64,000 nt of DNA, taken from the NCBI RefSeq assembly GCF_003258365.1, contig NZ_QHKM01000001.1, positions 930,001 to 994,000 of the forward strand. The letters are read 5' to 3'. The DNA comes from Hymenobacter edaphi. Lineage in GTDB: Bacteria > Bacteroidota > Bacteroidia > Cytophagales > Hymenobacteraceae. The position numbers were made by a program, and so were the translations under genes. Below the pieces are notes generated by a model that did not search any database, was not told the origin of the DNA, and saw only the letters and a program-made list of their open reading frames with translations. This document shows positions 31,807 through 40,658 of the stretch, piece after piece. Positions within the stretch are counted from its first letter, which is position 1. Every line of letters starts with the position of its first letter.

Positions 31807-33285
31807 GGCAAACACCTTCACCTTGTCCTTGTGCTTGGTGCGCATGTACTGGCGGATGATCTGCTGCACGTCCTTGTTGTCGACCTGCGCCTTGATGACG
31901 TCCTTGAACGCCTCCAGGCGCCGCGCCGTGAACGTCTCGTCGATGTAGCCGAAGCCCAGGTAGCGGCCGTGCTCCACCACCACTACCGACCGCTCACCCG
32001 CCCGGCGCCCCTCGCCCACGATGACAAAGCTCTGGTGCTCGTAGGTGATGCTCTCGATGGCCTCGTCCACGCGCTGGTTGTACGCCTCGGCCGGCTCCAG
32101 CCCGATGCAGGCGCCCTTGCAGCGGTGCACCTGGTAGTCGAAGCAGGAGCTGCTGCTCTTGTACAGGTCGCAGAGCTTCTGGCAGAGGTTGTACTTGGCT
32201 ACTTTGTGGTACAGGAAGCCCTTGGCCTTGAACTGGTTGCCCAGCGCGATGATGGGAATTTCCTGGTTGTTGGCGTCGGCGCGGCCGTAGTAGAGGCGCT
32301 TGTAGCCGTTCTCGTCCACGCGCATGTAGATGCCGGCCGGAAACACCGAGCGGCGCTGCGCCCGGTTGTAGTGGGGCTTCAGCCGCTTGATTTCTGACGA
32401 CTCGTGCAGCAGCGCCACCAGCTCCGAGCCGGTCAGCTCCCAGGTGATGTCGGCAATGGAGTTCTTGAAATCCATTGATTTACGCGACTTATAATCCACC
32501 GCGAAGTGCTGCTGAATGCGCTTGTAGATGTTGATGCTCTTGCCCACGTAGATAACCTCGCCGTGCTCGTCGTGGAAGTAGTACACCCCCGCCTCCTGGG
32601 GCAGCGCGGCCACTTTCTCGGGCGTAATCAGCGGCGGCAGCAGGGCCGTCTTGATGGCCTGCTGCACGGCCGCCACCTTGCGGGCCGAGGGCTTCTTCAG
32701 GGCCGGGCGCTGGCCCATGGGCGCGGCCGCGTCCACGGCCATCAGCTTGTCGGCCGCGGCGGCCTGCTCGTAGCCGGGCGCCTCGGCCTCCTGGCTGATT
32801 TTGAGCAGGCGGTCGAACAGAATGGCCGTGGCCTCGGCGTCGCCGGCGGCGCGGTGGCGGTTGTTGAGCGGAATGCCGATGTTCTGGCACAGCTTGCCCA
32901 GCGAGTAGCTCGGCTGGCCCGGAATCAAAGAGCGGCTCAGGCGCACGGTGCACAGGGTCTTGCGCGAGTAGGTGTAGCCCAGGTCGGCAAACTCCTTTTT
33001 CAGAAACGAGTAGTCGAAGCGCACGTTGTGGGCCACGAACACGCAGCCCTCGGTCATCTGCACCACCTTCTTGGCCACCTCGTGGAAGCGCGGCGCCTCT
33101 TTCACCATCTCATCGGTAATGCCGGTGAGCTGCTGAATGTAGAAGGGGATGGGCCGGCCGGGGTTGAGCAGCGTCGCGTAAGAATCGACCACCTGGTCGC
33201 CGTCGTGGATGTAGATGGCAATTTCGGTGATGCGGTCCTGCGTGGGCTGGCCCCCAGTGGTTTCAAGGTCGATGATGGCGTACAA
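31804..33285 (-). CDS. DEDDh exonuclease fused to UvrC-like GIY-YIG nuclease
   Basis: A 493-residue two-nuclease protein. Residues about 1-170 form a PolC/DnaQ-type 3'-5' exonuclease: IIDLETTGG (first acidic pair), VAHNVRFDYSFL, and HRAAGDAEATA (catalytic His and Asp). After a linker, residues about 215-300 form a GIY-YIG endonuclease (GVYYFHDEHGEVIYVGKSINIYKRIQQHF). A UvrC/Cho-like region with several Cys follows (CQKLCDLYKSSSSCFDYQVHRCKGACIG). The same fusion, sometimes annotated as DNA polymerase III epsilon, is common in Bacteroidota and Actinobacteria; a DNA-repair role is inferred. The ATG at 33285 gives the exact exonuclease start. Confidence 0.92.
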   Translation of the reverse strand: MYAIIDLETTGGQPTQDRITEIAIYIHDGDQVVDSYATLLNPGRPIPFYIQQLTGITDEMVKEAPRFHEVAKKVVQMTEGCVFVAHNVRFDYSFLKKEFADLGYTYSRKTLCTVRLSRSLIPGQPSYSLGKLCQNIGIPLNNRHRAAGDAEATAILFDRLLKISQEAEAPGYEQAAAADKLMAVDAAAPMGQRPALKKPSARKVAAVQQAIKTALLPPLITPEKVAALPQEAGVYYFHDEHGEVIYVGKSINIYKRIQQHFAVDYKSRKSMDFKNSIADITWELTGSELVALLHESSEIKRLKPHYNRAQRRSVFPAGIYMRVDENGYKRLYYGRADANNQEIPIIALGNQFKAKGFLYHKVAKYNLCQKLCDLYKSSSSCFDYQVHRCKGACIGLEPAEAYNQRVDEAIESITYEHQSFVIVGEGRRAGERSVVVVEHGRYLGFGYIDETFTARRLEAFKDVIKAQVDNKDVQQIIRQYMRTKHKDKVKVFA

Positions 33286-33485
33286 ACGGGCAGCAGCTAA
33301 AGGATATCCGACGTGGTGACGGTGGATAACAAAGTTAGCCGCCGAAAAGGTGCCGGCTGCTAAAAGGGCGTGCTGCTAAAACGGCTAGCATTGCCGGCTC
33401 ATAAAATTGTTTCCTGCGGCTTGCCCTGACTTCCTGCGTTCTATTCGCACGGTAGTCACCCCGCCAACGCGTCGTCTGCAAAGAC

Positions 33486-33517
33486 GAAGCCCCGGCTGGG
33501 CTACCAACCGGGGCTTC
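33486..33517. terminator. Strong hairpin, possible terminator
   Basis: Perfect 10-bp stem GAAGCCCCGG/CCGGGGCTTC with a 12-base loop. Read on the minus strand it is followed by GTCTTTGC, a weak T run. Confidence 0.45.
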
Positions 33518-33725
33518 AAGAAGTGGGTGAGTCAAGCCCCCTTACTTCTGAGCAATGAAAAAGGGCGTGCGAAAAAGAAGTCGTTGCTACGCGGCTTCTT
33601 CCAAAAACCTGTGGCTTCAGTTCTTCGGAGCAGCAGTGCGAGTCGGGTTGGAATAGTCCTCAAGCCAGCAGCTTGACTGCTACAGATGATGCGCCAGTGT
33701 GTGCAGATGGAATTGAGCTGTAATA

Positions 33726-33768
33726 CAAAAAAGAACGGCCCGCCTTTCGACGGACCGTCCCTTCTCTC
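33726..33768 (-). terminator. Terminator after the DUF2383 gene
   Basis: On the minus strand an imperfect GACGGTCCG.../CGGGCCGTTC stem is followed by TTTTTTG, about 20 bases after the stop at 33785. Confidence 0.65.
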
Positions 33769-33784
33769 AACAGCCAGGTTAACC

Positions 33785-34261
33785 CTAGCGGTTGGATGCT
33801 TTCCACTGCGTGACCTGGTTTTTAGCAGCCAGGATTTCGCTGTGTTGCTTTTGGATAACCGAAGACGCTTCCGCGGGTACGCTTTGCGACTTCAGGGCCG
33901 ATTCATAGGCCTCCAGGGCTACTTTGTCCCCGGTTTCACACTCGCCCAAAATGGCCGAGTCGTCTTGGCCGGTAATGGCCGATTTTACGTTGATCCAGCC
34001 GCGGTGAACGGCGGCGGCGGCGTCGGTCAGGGCACCTTCGATGGTACCTTCATTGCTGGGAGCTTCTACACCCAGCCGACGGGCTTGTTGTTCAAGTTCG
34101 GCCGCAAACTGGGCGCGTTGCTGGCTTAGGCGGCTCAGCTCGGCTTTCAGTTGCGGGTCCGAAACGCCTTCGGCTGCTTCTTGGTAGCCTTTGGCACCGG
34201 TCTTGTTCACTTCTACCAGGTCATTGAAGACCCGGGCGGATTCAGGTGTTATGGCTGGCAT
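33785..34261 (-). CDS. PA2169-family four-helix-bundle protein (DUF2383)
   Basis: A 158-residue soluble protein, all alpha-helical, starting MPAITPESARVFNDLVEVNKTGAKGYQEAAEGV. The DUF2383/PA2169 family is a ferritin-like four-helix bundle with a conserved N-terminal L..L.....D...GY..AAE pattern, seen here. The second half (AITGQDDSAILGECETGDKVALEAYESAL) matches the family's G.dd..IL.ecE.GEd.A...Y region. Members are often stress-induced; metal binding is possible but not shown. The ATG at 34261 is preferred to one 13 codons earlier. Confidence 0.86.
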   Translation of the reverse strand: MPAITPESARVFNDLVEVNKTGAKGYQEAAEGVSDPQLKAELSRLSQQRAQFAAELEQQARRLGVEAPSNEGTIEGALTDAAAAVHRGWINVKSAITGQDDSAILGECETGDKVALEAYESALKSQSVPAEASSVIQKQHSEILAAKNQVTQWKASNR

Positions 34262-34393
34262 GGTCGTGTCTTGGTTGGTGGTGGTACCGAAGCGCGGCAA
34301 GTGGAGGAAACGGTGCGCTTGCGGTTTCTGTAGGGCTTATACTTCGGGCCGCGCTGCGGGGTTACGCCGCGGCGCGGAATTTCTTGCGCGGGG

Positions 34394-35578
34394 CTACTTG
34401 CCGATCATGTGCCAGAAGCGCCGGTACCACGGTCGGATTTCTTCCTCCGCCTGCTTTTTGCTGGTCAGGTTGTCTTCGCCGTCGGCCACGTCGCCGAGCA
34501 GGAAGCCGAACGGCTCCAAGGGTTTGTAGGCGTCGAAGATGACTTTCAGAATGGCCGTGAGCGGAATGCTCAGAATCATGCCCGGCGTGCCCCACAGCGC
34601 CCCGCCCAGAATCAGCGCCAGAATGGCCGCCAGCGGATTAATGCTCACCTGCGAGCCGGTAATCATGGGCGTGATAAAATTGCCCTCCAGAAACTGCACC
34701 ACCACGAACACCCCAATCACGGCCAGCGCCTGCAGCGGGGAGCCGGTTTCGACCAGCGTGATGATGGCCGGCACGGTGGCCCCGATCATGATGCCGATGT
34801 AGGGAATGACGGCCAGCACCGAGGCGAAAATGGCGAAGAACACCGCGAACTTCACGCCCAGCGCCAGCAGCCCGATGGCGTTCAGGATGCTGACGATGAC
34901 AATGACCTTCAGCAGCCCCGAAATGTAGGCCTGCACCACCGTCTGAATACTATCGACGGTGTTGAGCATCATCGTGCGCTTGTCGGGGGCCACGAAGCGG
35001 AACATGAACTGGCGCAGATGGTCGCGGTAATACAGAAAGCAGAAGATGTAGATGAGCACCTGGGCCAGGTTGCTGAGCACGTCGGTGGTGGTGTTCAGGG
35101 TGGTGCCCAGGTAGGTGGTGCCCGATTTTTTGAGGGCTTTCACCGTCGACTCCTTCACCTCCTCGATGCTCATGGGCACGTAGCCGAACCGGTCGTGGGC
35201 CCAGGCCTGGGCCTGGTTGAAGATTTCCATCATCTTGACCTGCAGCTTGGGAATCTCGTCGCGAAACTGGGTGAGCTGCGAGCCAAACCCTAGGATGACG
35301 CCGGCAAACAAAAGCAGCACCAGCAGTAGGCAGATGATGATGGCCAGCACCCGGGGCACCCGGTGCGCTTCCAGCCAGCGGCTGACCGGGAGCAGCAGCA
35401 GCGTGAACACCGCCGAAAAGGCAATGGGCAGCAGAATGTCGTCGAGCTTGTGGAGCACAAACACCAGCAGCGTGAGCCCGATGAGCACAAACGTGTAGTG
35501 AATCACCGGGGCCTGCTTCACTTCGGGCATCTGGTTCGGGTGCTGCGGCCGGTTAAAATTGTTGGGAGGAGGAAGCAT
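34394..35578 (-). CDS. AI-2E family transporter (PerM-like)
   Basis: A 394-residue polytopic inner-membrane protein of the PerM/AI-2E/TqsA superfamily, with about eight hydrophobic segments: two at the N-terminus, a large extracytoplasmic loop (about residues 110-170), then the conserved bundle. Landmarks are VIPYIGIMIGATVPAIITL, VVQFLEGNFITPMITGSQVSINPLAAILALILGGALWGTPGMILSIPLTAILKVI. Family members export small molecules (autoinducer-2 for TqsA) or ions; the substrate is not predictable. It ends in a charged tail EEEIRPWYRRFWHMIGK. It is divergent from parE. Confidence 0.9.
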   Translation of the reverse strand: MLPPPNNFNRPQHPNQMPEVKQAPVIHYTFVLIGLTLLVFVLHKLDDILLPIAFSAVFTLLLLPVSRWLEAHRVPRVLAIIICLLLVLLLFAGVILGFGSQLTQFRDEIPKLQVKMMEIFNQAQAWAHDRFGYVPMSIEEVKESTVKALKKSGTTYLGTTLNTTTDVLSNLAQVLIYIFCFLYYRDHLRQFMFRFVAPDKRTMMLNTVDSIQTVVQAYISGLLKVIVIVSILNAIGLLALGVKFAVFFAIFASVLAVIPYIGIMIGATVPAIITLVETGSPLQALAVIGVFVVVQFLEGNFITPMITGSQVSINPLAAILALILGGALWGTPGMILSIPLTAILKVIFDAYKPLEPFGFLLGDVADGEDNLTSKKQAEEEIRPWYRRFWHMIGK

Positions 35579-35788
35579 TTGCTAAAATTATTGGGAGAAA
35601 GGTGTGGTCGGTATGCGCGGGTCTGGTGGTTTTTTCGCAAATTTGGGTGAACCTACGCCGGCCAATGCCGGTTAGGGAATGGCTCGTTTTGCCAATGTCA
35701 ATAGCAGGCGGGCCAAACGCGGCCGAGGTGGAAACCCTGCCTTTTCTGCGTTATTTTACCGCTTAAACGTACTGAAGGATATTACCCA

Positions 35789-37738
35789 ATGGCTGAGCAG
35801 CAACTGCCTCTCGAAAGCGCGCAAACCGCCCCCGTCGACCACGGCTACAACGAGGATTCCATCCGTTCGTTGGACTGGCGGGAGCATATCCGCCTGCGCC
35901 CGGGCATGTACATCGGCAAGCTGGGCGACGGCAGCTCGCCCGACGACGGCATTTACATCCTGGTCAAGGAGGTCATCGACAACTCCATCGACGAGCACAT
36001 GATGGGCTACGGCCGCACCATCGAGGTCAAAATCACCGAGCAGCGCGTGACCGTGCGCGACTACGGCCGCGGCATTCCGCTGGGCAAGGTGGTCGACGTG
36101 GTCAGCAAAATCAACACCGGCGGCAAGTACGACTCGAAGGTGTTTCAGAAGTCGGTGGGGCTGAACGGGGTGGGTACCAAGGCGGTGAATGCCCTGAGCA
36201 CCAACTTCGTGGTGCAGAGCGTGCGCGAGGGCATGATGAAGTCGGCCGAGTTTCAGGGCGGCAAGCTCATCAGCGACCCGAAACCCGTCAAGACCTCCCA
36301 GCGCAACGGGACGATGATGGCCTTCGAGCCCGACCCGACCATCTTCCGCAACTACCGCTTCATCCCGGATTTCCTGGAAAGCCAGTTCTGGAACTACGCC
36401 TACCTGAACGCGGGCCTCACCATCAACTTCAACGGCCAGAAGTTTCACTCCGAAAACGGCCTGCGCGACCTGCTGGAGCGCAAAACCGACCCCGAGGCCA
36501 TCCGCTACCCGGTCATTCACCTCAAGGGCACGGACATCGAAATGGCCCTGACCCACGGCAACGACTACGGCGAGGAGTACTACTCCTTCGTCAACGGGCA
36601 GTACACCACCCAGGGCGGCACCCACCTGGCGGCCTTCCGCGAGGGCATCGTGAAAACCCTGCGCGAGTTCTACAAGAAGGACTACGACGCCACCGACATC
36701 CGCGCCAGCATCGTGGGCGCCATTGCCATCCGGGTGCAGGAGCCCGTGTTCGAGTCGCAGACCAAGACCAAGCTGGGCTCGATTACGATGGAGCCCGAGG
36801 GCGCCGTGACGGTGCGCAACTTCGTGGTCGACTTCGTGAAGGAGCACCTCGACAACTACCTGCACAAAAACCCCGAGGCGGCCGAGGGCCTCAAGCGCCG
36901 CATCGAGCAGAGCGAGCGGGAGCGGAAGGACATGGCCGGCGTGAAAAAGCTGGCCAACCAGCGCGCCAAAAAAGCCAGCCTGCACAACCGCAAGCTGCGC
37001 GACTGCCGCTTCCACTTCGGCGAGGGCAAGACCCTGGACAAGGAAGGCCTGACCACCCTGTTCATCACCGAGGGCGACTCCGCCTCGGGCTCCATCACCA
37101 AGAGCCGCAACGTGGAGCTGGAGGCCGTGTTCAGCCTGCGCGGCAAGCCGCTGAACTGCTTCGGGATGAAAAAGAAAATCGTCTACGAAAACGAGGAGCT
37201 GAACCTGCTGCAGCACGCGCTGAACATCGAGGAAGGCCTGGAAGGGCTGCGCTACAACCGCGTGGTCATTGCCACCGACGCCGACGTGGACGGCATGCAC
37301 ATTCGCCTGCTTCTGCTCACCTTCTTCCTGCAGTTCTTCCCCGACCTGGTGCGCAACGGCCACGTCTACATCCTGGAAACCCCGCTGTTCCGGGTGCGCA
37401 ACAAGAAGCAGACGATTTACTGCTACGACGAGCGCGAAAAGCAGGCCGCCATCCGCAAGCTGGGCCGCAACCCGGAAATCACCCGCTTCAAGGGCCTGGG
37501 CGAAATCAGCCCCGACGAGTTCGGCAAGTTCATCGGCGACAACATCCGCCTGGAGCCGGTGATTCTGCAGTCGGACCGCTCCATCCAGAAGCTGCTGACT
37601 TACTACATGGGCAAAAACACGCCCGCCCGCCAGGAATTCATCATCGACCACCTGCGCATCGAGAAGGACTTGGTGACTTCCGATACGCTGCCCGCCAGCG
37701 AAACCATCGTGCCCGCCGCCGAGGCGGAACTGGTGTAA
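35789..37738 (+). CDS. parE: DNA topoisomerase IV subunit B
   Basis: A 649-residue ATPase subunit of the type IIA enzyme that decatenates chromosomes. GHKL ATPase: [29 protein letters not shown] (catalytic Glu), [24 protein letters not shown]. The TOPRIM domain starts at [16 protein letters not shown] (Glu428), with [10 protein letters not shown] holding the metal-binding Asp pair and YKGLGE-type [12 protein letters not shown] afterwards. ParE identity, not GyrB, rests on length, absence of the GyrB insertion and the ParE-like Bacteroidota form. Its partner parC lies 5.6 kb downstream; the kai operon lies between them. Confidence 0.93.
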   Translation: MAEQQLPLESAQTAPVDHGYNEDSIRSLDWREHIRLRPGMYIGKLGDGSSPDDGIYILVKEVIDNSIDEHMMGYGRTIEVKITEQRVTVRDYGRGIPLGKVVDVVSKINTGGKYDSKVFQKSVGLNGVGTKAVNALSTNFVVQSVREGMMKSAEFQGGKLISDPKPVKTSQRNGTMMAFEPDPTIFRNYRFIPDFLESQFWNYAYLNAGLTINFNGQKFHSENGLRDLLERKTDPEAIRYPVIHLKGTDIEMALTHGNDYGEEYYSFVNGQYTTQGGTHLAAFREGIVKTLREFYKKDYDATDIRASIVGAIAIRVQEPVFESQTKTKLGSITMEPEGAVTVRNFVVDFVKEHLDNYLHKNPEAAEGLKRRIEQSERERKDMAGVKKLANQRAKKASLHNRKLRDCRFHFGEGKTLDKEGLTTLFITEGDSASGSITKSRNVELEAVFSLRGKPLNCFGMKKKIVYENEELNLLQHALNIEEGLEGLRYNRVVIATDADVDGMHIRLLLLTFFLQFFPDLVRNGHVYILETPLFRVRNKKQTIYCYDEREKQAAIRKLGRNPEITRFKGLGEISPDEFGKFIGDNIRLEPVILQSDRSIQKLLTYYMGKNTPARQEFIIDHLRIEKDLVTSDTLPASETIVPAAEAELV

Positions 37739-37829
37739 GGCCCGTCATCCTCAGCGCAGTGCAGGACCTTCCTGGCACCCTGCCGGGGCCGCTGGCTAGA
37801 CGTATCACCGCCCAAAGAGAAGCAGCAAC

Positions 37830-37876
37830 AAGAAGAGCCGCTCCTGCCATTCAAGCGGTGGGGGGCGGCTCTTCTT
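37830..37876 (+). terminator. Hairpin after parE
   Basis: Perfect 12-bp stem AAGAAGAGCCGC/GCGGCTCTTCTT with a 23-base loop. There is no long T run, so termination is only likely. Confidence 0.5.
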
Positions 37877-38133
37877 AATGACCGCGTATTCCGGCAGCTC
37901 AACCCGCCCAATGAAGGGGAGCCGCTATACTGGCAGTGGCCCGCGGCAGGCTGGTACGTTGGCACCCGCATCACCTGGCATCAACCACTTTGGTCTGGCC
38001 CCTAACCAGCAGGCGCTGGATGCCGCCTTTGGAATGGTGCTGCAGGGCACCCGACGCGGGAATGCGGGCCAGCTACGCATGGCTCGATGAGGCCGAGCCC
38101 TGCCTGTACCGGTGGGTACGGGCGCAGCTCTAA
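37873..38133 (+). pseudogene. Possible decayed ORF
   Basis: One frame from 37873 reads RQLNPPNEGEPLYWQWPAAG and WYVGTRITWHQPLW before a stop. Another frame ending at 38133 reads YAWLDEAEPCLYRWVRAQL. The two stretches are protein-like (aromatic-rich, no low complexity) and would join by a frameshift. I do not recognise the family and cannot exclude chance. Confidence 0.25.
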
Positions 38134-38253
38134 ACAGCCCCCGTGCCGATAAAACCGTACCTTGCCCGTCTGACTGCTTCCGAAACCGGTCCTTTAGCCG
38201 TTCGTAAAGCCGTCGAGCCGCCACCTTACCTTGCCGTTACCGCACACCGCCGT

Positions 38254-39984
38254 ATGACCGCTGCCCCCGCGCTGCCCCAGTTACCCAAAGCCCCCACGGG
38301 CATCGATGGGCTCGATGAAATTACCAACGGCGGCCTGCCCCTGGGCCGGCCCACCCTGCTCTGCGGCTCGGCCGGCTGCGGCAAGACGCTGATGAGCGTG
38401 GAGTTCCTGGTGCGCGGCATCCAGGAGTTCGACGAGCCAGGCGTGCTGATGGCCTTCGAGGAAACCGCCGACGAGCTGGCCGCCAACGTCACCTCCCTGG
38501 GCTTCGACCTCAAGCAGCTGGTGGCCGACAAGAAGCTGCGCCTCGACCACGTCCACGTCGACCGCTCCGAAATCGAGGAAACCGGCGAGTACGACCTGGA
38601 AGGCCTGTTTATCCGCCTGGGCTACGCCATCGACTCCATCGGGGCCAAGCGCGTGGTGCTCGATACCATTGAGTCGTTGTTTTCGGGCTTCTCCAACCAG
38701 GCCGTGCTCCGCTCCGAAATCCGCCGGCTGTTTCGCTGGCTGAAGGACAAGGGCGTCACCACCATCATCACCGCCGAGCGGGGCGAGGGCAGCCTGACGC
38801 GGCAGGGGCTGGAAGAGTACGTGTCGGACTGCGTGATTCTGCTCGACAACCGGGTTATCAACCAGATTACCACCCGCCGCCTGCGCATCGTGAAGTACCG
38901 CGGCAGCATCCACGGCACCAACGAGTACCCCTACCTGATTACCGAGGACGGCATTTCGGTGCTGCCCGTGACGAGCCTGAAGCTGGAGCACGAGGTATCC
39001 AACGAGGTGGTGTCGACGGGCGTGCCGGGGCTGGACGAGATGTTCAAGAGCCGCGGGCTGTACCGCGGCAGCAGCACGCTCATCACCGGCACGGCGGGCA
39101 CGGCCAAGACCACGCTGGCCGCGGCCTTCAGCGCCGAGTCCTGCCGCCGCGGCGAGCGGTGCCTCTATTTCGCCTTCGAGGAGTCGCCGCAGCAGCTGAT
39201 TCGCAACATGCAGTCGGTGGGCATGGATCTGCAGCCCTTCGTGGAGCAGGGGCTGCTGCACATCGAAGCCTCGCGGCCCACGCTCAACGGGCTGGAGCAG
39301 CACCTGGTCACCATTCACAAGCTCATCGGCCAGTACCAGCCCCGCACCGTCGTCATCGACCCGATCAGCAACCTGGTGTCGGTGGGCAGCATCACGGAGG
39401 TGCGCGGCATGCTCACGCGCCTGATCGATTACCTGAAGGTGCAGGGCGTGACGGCCCTGTTTACGGCCCTGGTGAGCGGGCGCAACGCCAACCAGGAAAT
39501 GACCGAAGAGGGCGTCTCGTCGCTGGTGGATACCTGGATTCACGTGCGCGACCTGGAGGGCATCGGCGAGCGGAACCGCGGCGTGAGCATCCTCAAGGCC
39601 CGCGGTATGGCCCACTCCAACCAAGTGCGCGAGTTTCTGGTCACCGAGGAGGGCATCCGCCTGCTCGACGTGGTCATCGGCCCGGGCGGCATCGTGACGG
39701 GCGCCAGCCGCCACACCCAGTACCTGCAGGAGCAGGCCGCCTCGCTGGCCGCCGAGCAGGAAATCGAGCGGCGCGAGCGGGAGCTGGAGCGCAAGCGCCG
39801 GGTGCTGGAGGCCACCATTGCCAACCTGCGCACCGAGTTCGAATCGGTGGAGGAGGAGCTGCGCCGCAGCAATCAGGAGGAAGAGCAGCGCCACCAGGAA
39901 CTTGCCCAGGCCCGCCAGCAGATTGCGGCCGGGCACAACGCCCGCCCGGGTGCTCATTCGGCCGCCGCGCCCGCAAATTCGTAA
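38254..39984 (+). CDS. kaiC: KaiC-like double ATPase with C-terminal coiled coil
   Basis: A 576-residue protein with two RecA-like KaiC domains. CI: Walker A GSAGCGKT (38-45), catalytic FEE (68-70). CII: Walker A GTAGTAKT (279-286), FEE (308-310). The segment MTEEGVSSLVDTW (416-428) aligns with the cyanobacterial ITDSHISTITDT phosphorylation loop, giving T417, S422 and S423 as counterparts of T426, S431 and T432, so autophosphorylation is plausible. After the CII core (about 475) a charged coiled coil (about 490-560) replaces the short KaiA-binding tail. No kaiA is present. It heads a five-gene operon (next start 9 bases on). The ATG at 38254 is preferred to a GTG 37 codons upstream. Confidence 0.93.
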   Translation: MTAAPALPQLPKAPTGIDGLDEITNGGLPLGRPTLLCGSAGCGKTLMSVEFLVRGIQEFDEPGVLMAFEETADELAANVTSLGFDLKQLVADKKLRLDHVHVDRSEIEETGEYDLEGLFIRLGYAIDSIGAKRVVLDTIESLFSGFSNQAVLRSEIRRLFRWLKDKGVTTIITAERGEGSLTRQGLEEYVSDCVILLDNRVINQITTRRLRIVKYRGSIHGTNEYPYLITEDGISVLPVTSLKLEHEVSNEVVSTGVPGLDEMFKSRGLYRGSSTLITGTAGTAKTTLAAAFSAESCRRGERCLYFAFEESPQQLIRNMQSVGMDLQPFVEQGLLHIEASRPTLNGLEQHLVTIHKLIGQYQPRTVVIDPISNLVSVGSITEVRGMLTRLIDYLKVQGVTALFTALVSGRNANQEMTEEGVSSLVDTWIHVRDLEGIGERNRGVSILKARGMAHSNQVREFLVTEEGIRLLDVVIGPGGIVTGASRHTQYLQEQAASLAAEQEIERRERELERKRRVLEATIANLRTEFESVEEELRRSNQEEEQRHQELAQARQQIAAGHNARPGAHSAAAPANS

Positions 39985-39993
39985 CAGGCCGGT

Positions 39994-40317
39994 ATGCAGA
40001 TGACACTGGCCCCAACTCAATCAAGCATGGACGAGGAAACCTGGGAACTGCGCCTGTACGTGGCTGGCCAGACCGTGAAATCCGTTACCGCGCTGGCCAA
40101 CCTCAAAAAGTATTGCGAGGAGCACCTGTCCGGGCGTTACCGGCTGGAAGTCATCGACCTGCTGCAACACCCCCAGCTGGCCGAAGGGGACCAGATTCTG
40201 GCCATTCCCACGCTGGTGCGTAAGGTGCCGTCGCCCATCCGCAAAATCATCGGCGACCTGTCGAACCAGGAGCGGGTGCTGGTGGGCCTCGACATCCGCT
40301 CGGGGCTGCATAAGTAA
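39994..40317 (+). CDS. kaiB: KaiB, canonical type
   Basis: A 107-residue thioredoxin-like fold-switch protein. From [16 protein letters not shown] onward it follows cyanobacterial KaiB closely: [65 protein letters not shown]. KaiB binds the ADP state of the KaiC CI ring after refolding; the conserved C-terminal half makes that plausible here. Two starts are possible, ATG 39994 and ATG 40027; the second would begin at the conserved part. It lies between kaiC (9 bases) and a second kaiB (11 bases). Confidence 0.92.
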   Translation: MQMTLAPTQSSMDEETWELRLYVAGQTVKSVTALANLKKYCEEHLSGRYRLEVIDLLQHPQLAEGDQILAIPTLVRKVPSPIRKIIGDLSNQERVLVGLDIRSGLHK

Positions 40318-40328
40318 GCCCAGGCCCT

Positions 40329-40658
40329 ATGGAACCAGAGCAAGCCCCGGCTACCACGGGCCCGGAGTACGTGCTGCATCTCTTCATCACCGGCGCCACC
40401 CCCAACTCCACCCAGGCGGTGCGCAACCTGCAGGACATCTGCGAGCGGTACCTGCCGGGGCGCGTTGAGCTGCAGATTGTGGATATCTACCAACAACCCG
40501 AGCTGGCCCGGTCCGAGCGCATCGTGGCCGCCCCCACGCTCATCAAGAAGCAGCCCGGCCTGGTGCGCTTCCTGGTCGGCGACCTGTCGGACCGCCGCCG
40601 GGTGCTGTCCCTGCTCGGCCTCACGCCCGACCCCCTCGACCCCTACCTCCATGACTGA
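40329..40658 (+). CDS. KaiB-like protein, divergent second copy
   Basis: A 109-residue KaiB homologue with the same frame (LHLFITGATPNSTQAVRNLQDICERYLPGRVELQIVDIYQQPELA, then APTLIKKQPGLVRFLVGDLSDRRRVLSLLGL). Compared with the first copy it has FITG for YVAG, QIVD for EVID, RSERIVAAPTL for DQILAIPTL, and no PPxR before the GDLS motif. This is the KaiB2/KaiB3-like kind often found as a second gene in non-cyanobacterial Kai loci. It may act on the histidine kinase next to it and not on KaiC; this is inference. Its last 8 bases overlap the kinase gene. Confidence 0.88.
   Translation: MEPEQAPATTGPEYVLHLFITGATPNSTQAVRNLQDICERYLPGRVELQIVDIYQQPELARSERIVAAPTLIKKQPGLVRFLVGDLSDRRRVLSLLGLTPDPLDPYLHD

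Larger units (their letters stand above)
33286..33784. other. Intergenic region with two hairpins, no gene recognised
   Basis: A 499-base spacer between two minus-strand genes. It holds a hairpin at 33486-33517 and a terminator at 33726-33768. A frame of 89 codons (33407-33676) has no recognisable homology and an odd composition, so I do not call it. Composition and hairpins leave room for an unrecognised small RNA, but I have no positive evidence. Confidence 0.4.
37739..38253. other. Intergenic region with a possible gene remnant
   Basis: A 515-base spacer after parE. It begins with a short CGTCATCCTCAGCGCAG-like dispersed-repeat fragment, then a terminator-like hairpin (37830-37876). The segment 37873-38133 has protein-like stretches in two frames (see the pseudogene entry), then runs into the kaiC promoter region. 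Two TACCTTGC strings (near 38157 and 38229) are near matches to a -7 box. Confidence 0.4.

Noticed and set aside
33420-33440. Minus-strand string resembling the RNase P RNA AGGAAAGTC core
   Set aside because: Only a short loose match; the surrounding conserved regions and a 300-400 base structured RNA are not visible.
33407-33676. 89-codon frame in the intergenic gap
   Set aside because: No homology, and it contains the hairpin sequence at 33486-33517 as coding sequence.
37744-37775. CGTCATCCTCAGCGCAG fragment after parE
   Set aside because: Looks like part of a dispersed repeat known in this phylum, but no second arm or copy is in the window.
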